Below, in pieces: positions 33,909 to 41,001 of a DNA stretch of 64,000 nt. This DNA is from a virus: positions 45,847 to 109,846 of IMG/VR virus record IMGVR_UViG_3300045303_000182; one strand, written 5' to 3'. Under the pieces are notes generated by a model. It saw nothing but the letters and a program-made list of their open reading frames with translations. It made no database searches and was not told where the DNA came from. Within the stretch, counting starts at the first letter, position 1. Each line of letters opens with the position of its first letter. The position numbers were made by a program, and so were the translations under genes.

Positions 33909-34167
33909 GACTACTCAGCCCACGGCCGAAGTCCTTGGCACGACCTCGCTCCGTGGCTTCGAACGCCTCATCCTCGATGCGGTCAGCGTGCTCAGCAGTG
34001 CCACCAACGGAGTGGAAGTCCTGACGAGCCTGCGTCCAGGCTTCATCCAGGTTGGCGCTCGCGTTGAGGATGTCGGGGTGCCGATAGTCAGCGTTGGGAT
34101 ACGCGGCTCGGTGAGCGGCAGCGGCAGAGACAGCCTCACGAAGCCTTTGGTCAGGCGAGAGAGCCAT
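33901..34167 (-). CDS. Small helical protein after the terminase gene
   Basis: An 88-residue, mostly helical protein (SPDQRLREAVSAAAAHRAAY, LDEAWTQARQDFHSVGGTAE) with a basic end (GRAKDFGRGLSSRG). It starts 12 bases after the terminase stop. No motif is recognised. Confidence 0.5.
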   Translation of the reverse strand: MALSPDQRLREAVSAAAAHRAAYPNADYRHPDILNASANLDEAWTQARQDFHSVGGTAEHADRIEDEAFEATERGRAKDFGRGLSSRG

Positions 34168-34179
34168 GACCGGACGCTA

Positions 34180-35781
34180 CTACCGGAAGAAGGGCGAATC
34201 GATGACTTCGACCAGCGGCACCGAGTCACCGATCGTGCAAGCGCAGGCCAGCGCAGCCGAGTCCACGTAGTCGTCGTGGGCCTCTCGCTCGCTGGGAGCC
34301 TCGATGAGGAGGTACTGGCCCTTCATCACCTTCTCAGCGTCGGACATCTGCTGGCGGAAGCGCCGCCAGACGCGCGTACGCCGCGCCTTGCTGTGGCCGG
34401 GGTAGATCAGCATCTGGCGCTGTGTCAGTTGGATGAGGTGCTTCCACCGCTCCGACTGCGTCTTGGCGTCGCTGTTCATCGGGATGACCTCGCAGCGCGA
34501 TCCCATCAGCCGCTGGATGCGATCGGCCACGGCGGAACCCATGCCCTGGGCGTCCACGGCGATGTGGGAGATGACATACGGGTCGAGGAACTCCATGATC
34601 TGGAAGTACTGCTCCTCCCACGCGGTGTTGTGGATCTCCAGCCAGTTGAGGATGCGGTGCTCGCGGTACCCGGCAGCGTCGGGGTGGTCCCAGTCCACCC
34701 AGCACACCGTCACGACGGTCGAGTCCTTCACACGGGCCGGGTCGATGCCCACGACGCACGGCGTGCGGTGCCACGCCTTCATCAGCGGCATGCTCTTGTC
34801 GGCCAGCATGTCCAACTCGTCCTCGGTGATGAGCATGCCTCGGTCGAGCATCCACTTGAGGCAGTAGCTCATCTGGAACTCTTCGGAGTCCTCCCCGAGG
34901 CGGTACTTCTCCTTCTCCACGAACTTGCGGTACGCCTCGTTGTACTTCGACACGACGCGGTAGTCGTATTCGAAGTGGTTCGTGCGCCGGCCGCGCGCCC
35001 GACGCTTGTTGAGGTTGATGGCCTTGTAGAAGTCACCCTTGTGGTAGCCGGGGGTGCCGATCTTGACCATCGAGCCACCGGTCGAGGCGAGCATGGGGTG
35101 GATCGACTTGCGGATCACCTGCTCGTCAGCGTCCTGGCACTCGTCCACGACGAGGATGTGATACGTCGAACCTTCGATCTTCGCCCGAGGGTTGGCGGTG
35201 TGCCGACGGCAGCGGGAGCCGTTGGAGAGCTTCAACTCCCGGCTCTTGGCGTCGAGCTTGGTGGCGATCTCGGGATCCTGAAGGAAGTGACCGGCGCGGT
35301 CGCTGCTGAGGCGGTCGATCAGGCGGCGGTAGACGATCTCGCTCTGCTCATCGACCGGGGCGAACAGACCCACCCACACGCCGTTCTTGAAGCGCTCCAG
35401 GATGGGATACGTCTTCGCCAGGATCGGGAAGAGGATCATCACCCCGGCCAGGGTGGTCGCCACGACCTCGCTCTTGCCTGACTGGCGGGCCAGGAGGCCG
35501 GTCATCTCCTCAGCGTCCTGGAGGACCAGGGACTCGATCATCCGGTACGACATCGCCCGCTGGTACGGGTAGAAGTCCTCGCCCCACAGTTCCTCGCAGA
35601 ACAGGATCGTGCGCTTGACGAGCTCATCCACGAACCCGGCCATCTCGGGGTCGAGCAGGACGAAGGACTCATCCTCGGCCTGGATGTTCTCGCCCTCGTC
35701 GTCCTCAGCCTCCGCAGCGAGTTGCTCCTCAAGCTCTTCGTCGCTGGGGCCGTAGCCAAGGTCTTCGATGGTGACAGCCAC
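34180..35781 (-). CDS. Terminase large subunit
   Basis: The 533-residue DNA-packaging motor. The ATPase domain has a Walker-A-like ARQSGKSE (~97), a Walker B ILVVDECQD (~207) with the catalytic Glu, and a coupling motif region (MVKIGTPGYHKG). The C-terminal RNase-H-like nuclease shows VVGIDPARV (~345), HIAVDAQGMG (~405) and DDYVDSAALA (~505), which supply the three acidic metal ligands. Start GTG at 35781, seven bases after a TAGAGT -10 element and with no ribosome site, so it is probably leaderless. No small subunit was recognised nearby. Confidence 0.9.
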   Translation of the reverse strand: MAVTIEDLGYGPSDEELEEQLAAEAEDDEGENIQAEDESFVLLDPEMAGFVDELVKRTILFCEELWGEDFYPYQRAMSYRMIESLVLQDAEEMTGLLARQSGKSEVVATTLAGVMILFPILAKTYPILERFKNGVWVGLFAPVDEQSEIVYRRLIDRLSSDRAGHFLQDPEIATKLDAKSRELKLSNGSRCRRHTANPRAKIEGSTYHILVVDECQDADEQVIRKSIHPMLASTGGSMVKIGTPGYHKGDFYKAINLNKRRARGRRTNHFEYDYRVVSKYNEAYRKFVEKEKYRLGEDSEEFQMSYCLKWMLDRGMLITEDELDMLADKSMPLMKAWHRTPCVVGIDPARVKDSTVVTVCWVDWDHPDAAGYREHRILNWLEIHNTAWEEQYFQIMEFLDPYVISHIAVDAQGMGSAVADRIQRLMGSRCEVIPMNSDAKTQSERWKHLIQLTQRQMLIYPGHSKARRTRVWRRFRQQMSDAEKVMKGQYLLIEAPSEREAHDDYVDSAALACACTIGDSVPLVEVIDSPFFR

Positions 35782-35788
35782 GCTGGGA

Positions 35789-35809
35789 ACTCTAGGCCGT
35801 ATCCCGATA
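35789..35809 (-). promoter_or_regulatory. Late-operon promoter with operator at the terminase gene
   Basis: On the minus strand TAGAGT (35789-35794) lies seven bases before the terminase GTG. A TATCCCGATA palindrome (35800-35809) falls in the spacer between -10 and -35. Because all head and tail genes follow on this strand, binding there could switch the late operon. The transcription start is inferred, not seen. Confidence 0.5.
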
Positions 35810-35964
35810 CCAGGAGAAGACGCTCGCTCGGAGCGCCTCGAGCTCGAGGCCCCCTTGGTTGTCGCGGTTGTAGGGAGGAACGAAAGCGGATCCTCGCGTG
35901 ACGTTGGTCACACTGGCGGGCACCGAGGGCAGAAGCTGCGTTCAGGCGTGTCCTGATCCGCGCT

Positions 35965-36198
35965 TCACTCCGTATCGAGGTACGAGGCGTCGCGAGGTAT
36001 CACACGCTTGCGTGGTGGCTCTGGCTCTACGACCGGCTCTTCCACGTCGAGCTTCTTCGGCTTGCCGAGGCCGCGGTGGTAACCGGGGCACGCTGCCAGA
36101 TGGTTCGCTACTGCCTGCTGCAGGGACACTCGCCTCATGTCAGGTGATGAGGTCCAGCCTCCGCAGTACTCGCAGAGGTGCCTCGCCTTGCGCGGCAC
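35965..36198 (-). CDS. Small zinc-finger protein
   Basis: A 77-residue protein with CEYCGG (~9-12), then HLAACPGYH (~33-41), giving a CxxC...H...C plan for one zinc site. The C terminus is Pro/Glu-rich and basic. GTG start, directly after the stop of the 155-residue gene. A TATCGAGGTA palindrome lies within its last codons. A DNA-binding role is possible; the family is not recognised. Confidence 0.5.
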   Translation of the reverse strand: MPRKARHLCEYCGGWTSSPDMRRVSLQQAVANHLAACPGYHRGLGKPKKLDVEEPVVEPEPPRKRVIPRDASYLDTE

Positions 36199-36666
36199 CT
36201 ATTGGTCTGTTCGGCCGTCGTCCAGCAGCCAGAGCACGCACGACGCCAGGTCGAACACGTCGCATGGGTGGCGAGTGTAGTGACACACAGCGCAGCGCTC
36301 GTAGCCGTTATCCGGCTGCTGGGAAGGGTCGTGAGCGCTCTGCAGGTCGAGGGCGAAGCGGCGCAGGTCGTCTCGACCCCAGCCGTTGACATCGTCGCGC
36401 GGCTTGGGGTGATCGTCCTTGCACTCGTCGCACGGCTTCATGATCGGTGCCGGCGCTTGGCCGGGGGCCAGGGTGAAGCCCATCGGTAGGTGGCAGGTGC
36501 AGTGGCACACGAAGACCTTGGGCGGCTTCGCGGCCACCTGGGTCATCGCATCGACCAGCACCTGGCGCTGCTGGTGCGGCTCAAGCTCTTCGATCTGAGC
36601 GAGCACAGCACCCACCACGAACCGAGGGTCGGAGAAGTCCTGGTCGTCAGTCACGGATGACGCCAT
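36199..36666 (-). CDS. Cys/His-rich protein, likely metal-binding
   Basis: A 155-residue protein with three Cys/His groups: CHCTCH (~55-60), CDECKDDH (~79-86) and CAVCHYTRHPC (~124-134). This could fold around two zinc ions. The N terminus is helical (LAQIEELEPHQQRQVLVDAM). It overlaps the upstream gene end and is followed by another CxxC gene. Role unknown. Confidence 0.5.
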   Translation of the reverse strand: MASSVTDDQDFSDPRFVVGAVLAQIEELEPHQQRQVLVDAMTQVAAKPPKVFVCHCTCHLPMGFTLAPGQAPAPIMKPCDECKDDHPKPRDDVNGWGRDDLRRFALDLQSAHDPSQQPDNGYERCAVCHYTRHPCDVFDLASCVLWLLDDGRTDQ

Positions 36667-36916
36667 TCTCGTCCATGAACATGATGTCCATGCGCTTGCC
36701 GTTGGCCCGGAAGATGGCCTTGAGGTGCATCAGCAGATCGACCATCGGCTCGGTGTCGTCCTCGTAGCCGTGGCACTCGATGCCGCCGCGCTTGCCGTCG
36801 TCCAGGAAGACGATGCACTTGTCGCCCTCTCGGTGCTCGGGGTGCGAGTCGAAGACCTCCGTCATCGCCTCGCACATCCGAGTCAGCCGGTCCGTCGGCT
36901 CTCGGTCAATCGCCAT
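36647..36916 (-). CDS. Small conserved-type hypothetical protein
   Basis: An 89-residue protein from the ATG at 36916, which has AAGGAG upstream; the longer frame is Arg/Thr-rich antisense-type sequence. Features are EHREGDKCIVFLDDGKRGGI and YEDDTEPMVDLLMHLKAIFR. It looks like a small alpha/beta protein. No function recognised. Confidence 0.5.
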   Translation of the reverse strand: MAIDREPTDRLTRMCEAMTEVFDSHPEHREGDKCIVFLDDGKRGGIECHGYEDDTEPMVDLLMHLKAIFRANGKRMDIMFMDENGVIRD

Positions 36917-37211
36917 TGGTGTTGCGCTCCTTGTAGTACTCCGATGAGGCCCGAGCGCATGCGATGCCCTGGCAGCCCTGACGCCTCCGGTAGAGCGAGG
37001 CGTCGGGGCATGTTGATGAGTCACGGTCGGGATCGACGCCACAGACGCCCTCGACGTGAACCGTGATCTTCTTGGCGGGTCGCCCGCCCTTGCGTTGGCT
37101 CTCCAGTTGGGTGACGCGGGCAGTCAGTAGTCCCACCTGGAAGATGAGATAGTCGATCTGCTCCTGGGGAGTGCGGCGACGCAGGACGACCTCGCGGTCG
37201 TCAGTGCTCAT
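36906..37211 (-). CDS. Coiled-coil protein with Cys-rich tail
   Basis: A 101-residue protein from the ATG at 37211, which overlaps the previous stop (ATGA). Residues ~12-40 form a coiled coil (QEQIDYLIFQVGLLTARVTQ). A basic KGGRPAKK follows, then four Cys residues (GVCG, STCP, QGCQGIAC). The layout resembles small DNA-binding or recruiting proteins. Unknown family. Confidence 0.45.
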   Translation of the reverse strand: MSTDDREVVLRRRTPQEQIDYLIFQVGLLTARVTQLESQRKGGRPAKKITVHVEGVCGVDPDRDSSTCPDASLYRRRQGCQGIACARASSEYYKERNTNGD

Positions 37212-37552
37212 GAGATACGCACTGCCAATCCGCAATCAGCGCACCGCACAGGCGAGGGGATCTGAGGCTCCCACACAGCCGAGCGGCCGTCCTCGGAGCG
37301 GCTGTTGTGCATCGGGATGCGAATCTCCCGCCCGTGCGGACACGGCTCGTCGTCACCCGGACCAGCACACGGTGTGAGCGGGTCCGAGGCGAGGAGCCGG
37401 AACATCTTCGAATAGAAGTCCGGTCGTCCGCGAAGCGCATCGGTCAGGGCGTCAGCCACTTGCTCACGCACGACCTGATCGATGTCGAGTCGCGCGATGG
37501 CGTCGGCCAGCGGCAGGTACTTCCTGTCGAAGCGCCGTTGGGAGGGGTTCAT
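37208..37552 (-). CDS. Small Cys-containing protein
   Basis: A 114-residue protein. The N-terminal half is helical (DAIARLDIDQVVREQVADAL). The C-terminal half holds CAGPGDDEPCPHGRE and VRCADCGLAV, a C...C.H...C..C plan for zinc. Coupled by ATGA on both sides. Confidence 0.45.
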   Translation of the reverse strand: MNPSQRRFDRKYLPLADAIARLDIDQVVREQVADALTDALRGRPDFYSKMFRLLASDPLTPCAGPGDDEPCPHGREIRIPMHNSRSEDGRSAVWEPQIPSPVRCADCGLAVRIS

Positions 37553-37863
37553 GACGCCGTGAGCGGCTCGTTCAGCGACGGCACTACGGAGATCTCAAAG
37601 ACGATGCCTCCGGGGGCCAGACCGAACAGGAGGCCACGCTCGTCCACCTCTTCGTGCTGCCACTGGACCGTGTCGCGGTTGGCGGCGGTGTCGCGCAGCC
37701 CCTCGATGAGGTTGATGGCGTCGTCGGTCGTCTTGGCGTCGAAGGTGCGGAGGACTTCCATGTCCCCGACAGCGCCCTTGGAGAGCTTGACGGTGTAGTG
37801 GTCGTAGGTGGCGAACTCGAGGTCGAGCACGCCCTGGTTGGGATCAGGTGTAGGTGAGGTCAT
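37549..37863 (-). CDS. Hypothetical protein
   Basis: A 104-residue alpha/beta protein (LEFATYDHYTVKLSKGAVGD, TTDDAINLIEGLRDTAANRD, LAPGGIVFEISVVP). It is the first gene of a five-gene overlapping run toward 35965. The 9-bp inverted repeat GCAAACGAT/ATCGTTTGC lies just upstream of its ATG and may control it. No family recognised. Confidence 0.45.
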   Translation of the reverse strand: MTSPTPDPNQGVLDLEFATYDHYTVKLSKGAVGDMEVLRTFDAKTTDDAINLIEGLRDTAANRDTVQWQHEEVDERGLLFGLAPGGIVFEISVVPSLNEPLTAS

Positions 37864-37866
37864 GCC

Positions 37867-37891
37867 GCAAACGATATCTCAAATCGTTTGC
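37867..37891. promoter_or_regulatory. Perfect inverted repeat upstream of the 37863 gene
   Basis: Arms GCAAACGAT (37867-37875) and ATCGTTTGC (37883-37891) are perfect complements with a 7-base spacer. The site covers the end of the upstream gene and the promoter region of the gene starting at 37863. An operator is the most likely reading; a weak terminator hairpin is the alternative. Confidence 0.4.
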
Positions 37892-38121
37892 AGATTCAAC
37901 TTCCGCTGCAAGGCCCGTATGGCACCCAGTTGCTGCTCGGTCAGCACCTCAAGCTGAGACAGCACCCACTCCTGGTCCAGTTCCGAGTGACTCAGCCCCC
38001 GGAACATCTCCCCGTTCCTCATCATCGCCGCTTCCAGCATGTCGATCAGGTCTGCCCTCGCGAAGCGATCGAACTTGCTCGGGGGTGGGAAACTCTTCTG
38101 CTGCTTCTTCCTCAGGGCCAT
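37879..38121 (-). CDS. Small helical protein
   Basis: An 80-residue protein (MALRKKQQKSFPPPSKFDRF, then ARADLIDMLEAAMMRNGEMF and EVLTEQQLGAIRALQRKLNL). GGAAGGAAGAG sits before the ATG, so this start is good. The gene is embedded in the 3' part of a different reading frame (37949-38368). Basic N terminus plus helices suggest a nucleic-acid-interacting or oligomerising role. Unknown family. Confidence 0.5.
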   Translation of the reverse strand: MALRKKQQKSFPPPSKFDRFARADLIDMLEAAMMRNGEMFRGLSHSELDQEWVLSQLEVLTEQQLGAIRALQRKLNLQTI

Positions 38122-38368
38122 CGCTCTTCCTTCCCCACGCTCCGATCTGATTCGGATCGACCTCCAGGCCCCATGGTGTCACAGTGCTCTTGTACCGGCA
38201 GGTGCCGATGTGCAGCCAATGCTTATGTGATACCCGGATACGGAATGCGAAGGTCGAGTAGCGATAGGGGGGTAACGCCTCCTCCATCGTCGCCTTGGTC
38301 AGGAAGGACCGGTCCTGGGCGTCGCGCTCGACACCCCAGTAGATCGGCACGCCGCGTATCAGGATCAA
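37949..38368 (-). CDS. Hypothetical protein with long overlap
   Basis: A 139-residue frame with a TTG start at 38368 that overlaps the GNAT stop (TTGA). The first ~85 residues look like a true folded protein (VPIYWGVERDAQDRSFLTKA, FAFRIRVSHKHWLHIGTCRY). The last ~55 overlap the 37879-38121 gene by 173 bases and become Gly/Glu-rich. Either two genes share this DNA, or the first protein really ends near 38100 through an undetected frameshift. Confidence 0.4.
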   Translation of the reverse strand: MILIRGVPIYWGVERDAQDRSFLTKATMEEALPPYRYSTFAFRIRVSHKHWLHIGTCRYKSTVTPWGLEVDPNQIGAWGRKSDGPEEEAAEEFPTPEQVRSLREGRPDRHAGSGDDEERGDVPGAESLGTGPGVGAVSA

Positions 38369-38781
38369 GACTGGTTCCTCTTCGGTAGGCGACCTCCGAC
38401 CGAGCGTGCCCAGGGATCACCTGAGTTGGTGCGGAAGGACGAGTGTCGTGGCAACGGTACTCCGCGCGTCTCGCCGGCAATCTCCTGAGCCTTCGCGTGC
38501 AGCGCCGAGGCGATGCCCTGCCGCTGGAACTCCGGGTCGGTGTAGACGCCCTTGATCTCGCCGGTCTTGTGGTGCCACGACATCGAGGAGATCGGCCGAG
38601 TGCCGGGATCGACACTGGATCCTGCGTACTGGTTGCGCTCGGTGGGGTGCGCCTTCGCCCACGGTGTGTCAACGTCCTCGGGTGCCCACGCTTCGACGGT
38701 GTGCGTCGAGACGCCGCCCATCTCCTTCGGGTTGGCCGGGTGGAAGACCGTGTCGAACTGGGTCTCGCCTTTGGTCTTCAT
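38365..38781 (-). CDS. GNAT-type acetyltransferase
   Basis: A 138-residue protein from the ATG at 38781, which overlaps the KTSC gene stop (ATGA). Residues ~85-112 show the acetyl-CoA-binding motif A of GNAT enzymes: GVYTDPEFQRQGIASALHAK (V.p..q.qGia..L). A C-terminal basic segment follows. The N-terminal part (STHTVEAWAPEDVDTPWAKA) is the variable substrate half. It could acetylate a small molecule or a protein; the substrate is not predictable. Phage GNATs often modify DNA bases or antibiotics. Confidence 0.6.
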   Translation of the reverse strand: MKTKGETQFDTVFHPANPKEMGGVSTHTVEAWAPEDVDTPWAKAHPTERNQYAGSSVDPGTRPISSMSWHHKTGEIKGVYTDPEFQRQGIASALHAKAQEIAGETRGVPLPRHSSFRTNSGDPWARSVGGRLPKRNQS

Positions 38782-39173
38782 CGCACCCTCGAGGTGAGCG
38801 CTCTGCGCTCGGCATTGGAGGGAGCACTCTCCTCCTCGGGCGTCATCTTGCGGTAGCCGAAGTTGTCGAGCGAGGCGTTGATGTGTCTCCCCTTGGACGC
38901 CGCGCGAGCCATCGAGCGGTAGCCCTCGTAGGGCACTTCCAGGTAGATGTACGCCGGTCCACCGTTGCGCCAGGTGACCTGGATGGCGTTGTTGAGATAG
39001 TCGTAGCGGAAGGCATCGACCCGGCTGGACTTCGGCGTCTCGACCCAGGGACCGAGGTCGTGAGCAGCTTCGTTGAAGGCTTCGTCCAACGAGTAAGCGC
39101 CGGCGTGGACCTTCTTGCGCTGCCCAGCCTGCTGGCCTGGGACTCGGGCGACCTTCGGCTTCGCAGCGGCCAT
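38778..39173 (-). CDS. KTSC-domain protein
   Basis: A 131-residue protein. Residues ~48-110 match the KTSC domain plan: SSRVDAFRYDYLNNAIQVTW, YIYLEVPYEGYRSMARAASK and GRHINASLDNFGYRKM, including the VP..y..l..A.SkG.y.n core. KTSC proteins are small and common in phages and bacteria, with suggested RNA- or protein-binding. It is leaderless: TAGCGT ends six bases before the ATG, overlapping the promoter of the divergent gene. Confidence 0.65.
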   Translation of the reverse strand: MAAAKPKVARVPGQQAGQRKKVHAGAYSLDEAFNEAAHDLGPWVETPKSSRVDAFRYDYLNNAIQVTWRNGGPAYIYLEVPYEGYRSMARAASKGRHINASLDNFGYRKMTPEEESAPSNAERRALTSRVR

Positions 39174-39178
39174 GTGCG

Positions 39179-39190
39179 TACGCTAGCCGG
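39179..39190. promoter_or_regulatory. Divergent leaderless promoter pair
   Basis: Only 17 bases separate two divergent start codons (39173 and 39191). TACGCT (39179-39184) is six bases before the plus-strand ATG, and TAGCGT (39180-39185 on the minus strand) is six bases before the minus-strand ATG. Both lie around one GCTAGC. The two transcripts therefore almost certainly exclude or co-regulate each other. Confidence 0.5.
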
Positions 39191-39457
39191 ATGGACCTGG
39201 AGCAGGGAGTCTCAGCAGCCCTCGGAATCACAGTCGATCCCGACGGCGATGCCGTGGTGCTCGTCGTCATTGGGACGGAGCGCCATCAGGTGGCTGTGCC
39301 GATGACTCCCGAGGTGGCGATCGCCTACGGGAGGGCGATGAGGGAGATGGCTCGGGAGGCGCAGACCCTCCAGGACGAGCTTGACGATCTCAGCCCGGAG
39401 GAACTGCAGGACCGGCTGATCGCCATCCAGAAGCGGTACGCCGCTCAGACGAACTGA
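39191..39457 (+). CDS. Small acidic coiled-coil protein
   Basis: An 88-residue protein with a beta-like N terminus (VVLVVIGTERHQVAVPMTPE) and an acidic helical C terminus (EAQTLQDELDDLSPEELQDR). It is convergent with the Toprim gene, leaving four bases between the stops. Leaderless. Function unknown. Confidence 0.55.
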   Translation: MDLEQGVSAALGITVDPDGDAVVLVVIGTERHQVAVPMTPEVAIAYGRAMREMAREAQTLQDELDDLSPEELQDRLIAIQKRYAAQTN

Positions 39458-39461
39458 TGTG

Positions 39462-40475
39462 TCATTTCCAGCGCTTGATCATCCGCTTGACGGCAGCGCT
39501 CATGCGAGTGCGCTCGACCTCAGCCGTCTCCTTGGTCGTCTCCAAGACCGCCATGTCGGTGTAGCGCTCGAAAGCGTCGCGGACCCAGCCGACCACGGTG
39601 GCCGGGGGAACGGCCTCCAGTTCGAACTTTCCCGCCTTGCCGGCGACAGCAGGGTTGCCGTTCTCGTCCAGCAGGCCGAGGTCCACCGCCTGGTCTGCCG
39701 TGAGGCCCAGCCACTCGCTCTGGAGCACGTAGTCCACGATGGCTGACACCGGGTAGTCCTCGCCATCCAGATCCCTGGTCGCCTCGTTGCCGCCCATGGC
39801 GTCGATGAAGAACTGGCGGATGTCGGAGTCGCTGCGATCGATGCGCGTCATGCCCGAGGGGTCGCAGTCACCGAGGAAGATGAGGATCGTGCGCTGATGG
39901 GTGGTGACGAAGCGCTCCCTGGCGTCGATGGCCGACTGGCGGATGCGCTTGACCGGGTTGAAGCCCGAGCCAGTGATGAGGACCGCCCCGAACTCACCGG
40001 CCACGCGCTCCAGGACGGGAAGGTAGCCCGCTGACTCCACCCACAGTTCGATGAACCAGTCCTGGTTCTGGCGCAGCGCACGACGGTAGGCGTGCTCGAT
40101 GTCGCTCACCGTGGAGCGCCAGTAGTCGGCCGGGTCGTCGTAGCCGCCGATGTCGATGACGACGCTGCGGCCGTCATCGATGTCGTCCCAGTCGATGTAG
40201 CCGCTGCGACGAGCCGAGGTGATGAGGTCGGTGAGACGGCTGTCGTCAGCCTTCGTCGCCAGCCGCTGGCCCATCAAGCGGTAGAGGATGGCGCGCGGTC
40301 GCAGCGGGAGATAGGCGGCGTTGGTCGTGAGGATCTTCTTGATCTCGGTCAGCGTGGTGTCCTGCCAGGAGCCGGGGTTCGGCTCCCACTGGTACTCACC
40401 CAGCCCTCGGGCGCTGGGGTACTCGCGACCTGTGAGGCGACCGACGTAGCCCCGTTCCTTCTTCTTTCTCGGCAT
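39462..40475 (-). CDS. Topo VI-A/Spo11-like Toprim protein
   Basis: A 337-residue protein. Residues ~55-90 form a winged-helix-type segment (LRPRAILYRLMGQ, LTDLITSARRSGYIDWDDID). Residues ~140-230 carry a Toprim-like core: WFIELWVESAGYLPVL supplies the conserved Glu, and TILIFLGDCDPSGM supplies the D-x-D pair. This is the plan of the Spo11/TopoVI-A fold and its phage relatives (Y..L...R..G.I.w..i.D). A catalytic Tyr in the winged-helix part (Tyr of LYRL) is possible but not certain. It may be a DNA-cleaving or DNA-binding partner. TACAAT lies six bases before the ATG. Confidence 0.55.
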   Translation of the reverse strand: MPRKKKERGYVGRLTGREYPSARGLGEYQWEPNPGSWQDTTLTEIKKILTTNAAYLPLRPRAILYRLMGQRLATKADDSRLTDLITSARRSGYIDWDDIDDGRSVVIDIGGYDDPADYWRSTVSDIEHAYRRALRQNQDWFIELWVESAGYLPVLERVAGEFGAVLITGSGFNPVKRIRQSAIDARERFVTTHQRTILIFLGDCDPSGMTRIDRSDSDIRQFFIDAMGGNEATRDLDGEDYPVSAIVDYVLQSEWLGLTADQAVDLGLLDENGNPAVAGKAGKFELEAVPPATVVGWVRDAFERYTDMAVLETTKETAEVERTRMSAAVKRMIKRWK

Positions 40476-40496
40476 GCCGAGATTGTAGCAGGAAAC

Positions 40497-40517
40497 CCGC
40501 TAGCTCTGAGCTAGCGG
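40497..40517. repeat. GCTAGC inverted repeat upstream of the Toprim gene
   Basis: CCGCTAGC and GCTAGCGG form perfect 8-bp arms around TCTGA. Both arms contain the GCTAGC word used in other promoters here. It is about 10 bases upstream of the TACAAT element of the Toprim gene, roughly at its -35, so a dimeric regulator site is likely. Confidence 0.45.
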
Positions 40518-40535
40518 CTGTGTCACGATCATCCT

Positions 40536-40593
40536 GGCCGGGAGAACCGGGTGCCTCGCTGTCATCCACGGACGAGGCAGGCTTCTCCCGGCC
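40536..40593. terminator. Long terminator hairpin after the H1-like gene
   Basis: GGCCGGGAGAA (40536-40546) pairs perfectly with TTCTCCCGGCC (40583-40593); inner GTGCCTCG/CGAGGCA also pair. The stem abuts the stop codon of the 40594 gene, so it ends the minus-strand operon. A U-run is not obvious. Confidence 0.6.
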
Positions 40594-41001
40594 CTACCGA
40601 CCGGAGGCACCACGTTTGAACGCACGAACATTCGATGTCGCAGCCTTCTTCGGCGCGGTCTTCCTGACCGGTGCTGCCTTCTTCGGAGCGGCCGTCTTGC
40701 GCGGCGCTGCTGCCTTCCGCGGCGCTGCCTTCTTCACCGGCCCCGACGCCTTGCGGGTCCGCGCCCTCTGAGCGCGGACCTGTTCGGCGCGCTGGTACGC
40801 GATCAGGGCCTGACGAAGCTGCCAGTTCTCAGCCTGTAGCCGCTGCACGAAGATCAGGTGGTTGTAGAACTTCGGCTCGGTCATGACGAGCACGACGGAG
40901 CGCGCGACAAGCTCGGTGACCACCTGCTCCAGGTTGGGTGGCACGCGGCCGTGGACGAACGCCTGGACGTGCCTCATGAGGTCGTCGCTCTCTTCGCTCA
41001 C
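40594..41001 (-). CDS. H1/HupB-tail-like basic protein
   Basis: A 135-residue protein. Residues 1-75 are a helical, rather acidic domain (LEQVVTELVARSVVLVMTEP). Residues ~85-135 form a Lys/Ala/Pro/Arg-rich tail with repeats such as KKAAPRKAAAPRK and KKAAPVRKTAPKK, like the tails of eukaryotic H1 and mycobacterial HupB and Lsr2-type proteins. Such tails bind DNA without sequence preference. A phage nucleoid or DNA-compaction protein is inferred. GTG start, GTGA-coupled to the upstream gene. Confidence 0.6.
   Translation of the reverse strand: MSEESDDLMRHVQAFVHGRVPPNLEQVVTELVARSVVLVMTEPKFYNHLIFVQRLQAENWQLRQALIAYQRAEQVRAQRARTRKASGPVKKAAPRKAAAPRKTAAPKKAAPVRKTAPKKAATSNVRAFKRGASGR

Noticed and set aside
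33853-35481. 542-residue plus-strand frame opposite the terminase
   Set aside because: The terminase motifs are on the minus strand; this frame has shadow composition.
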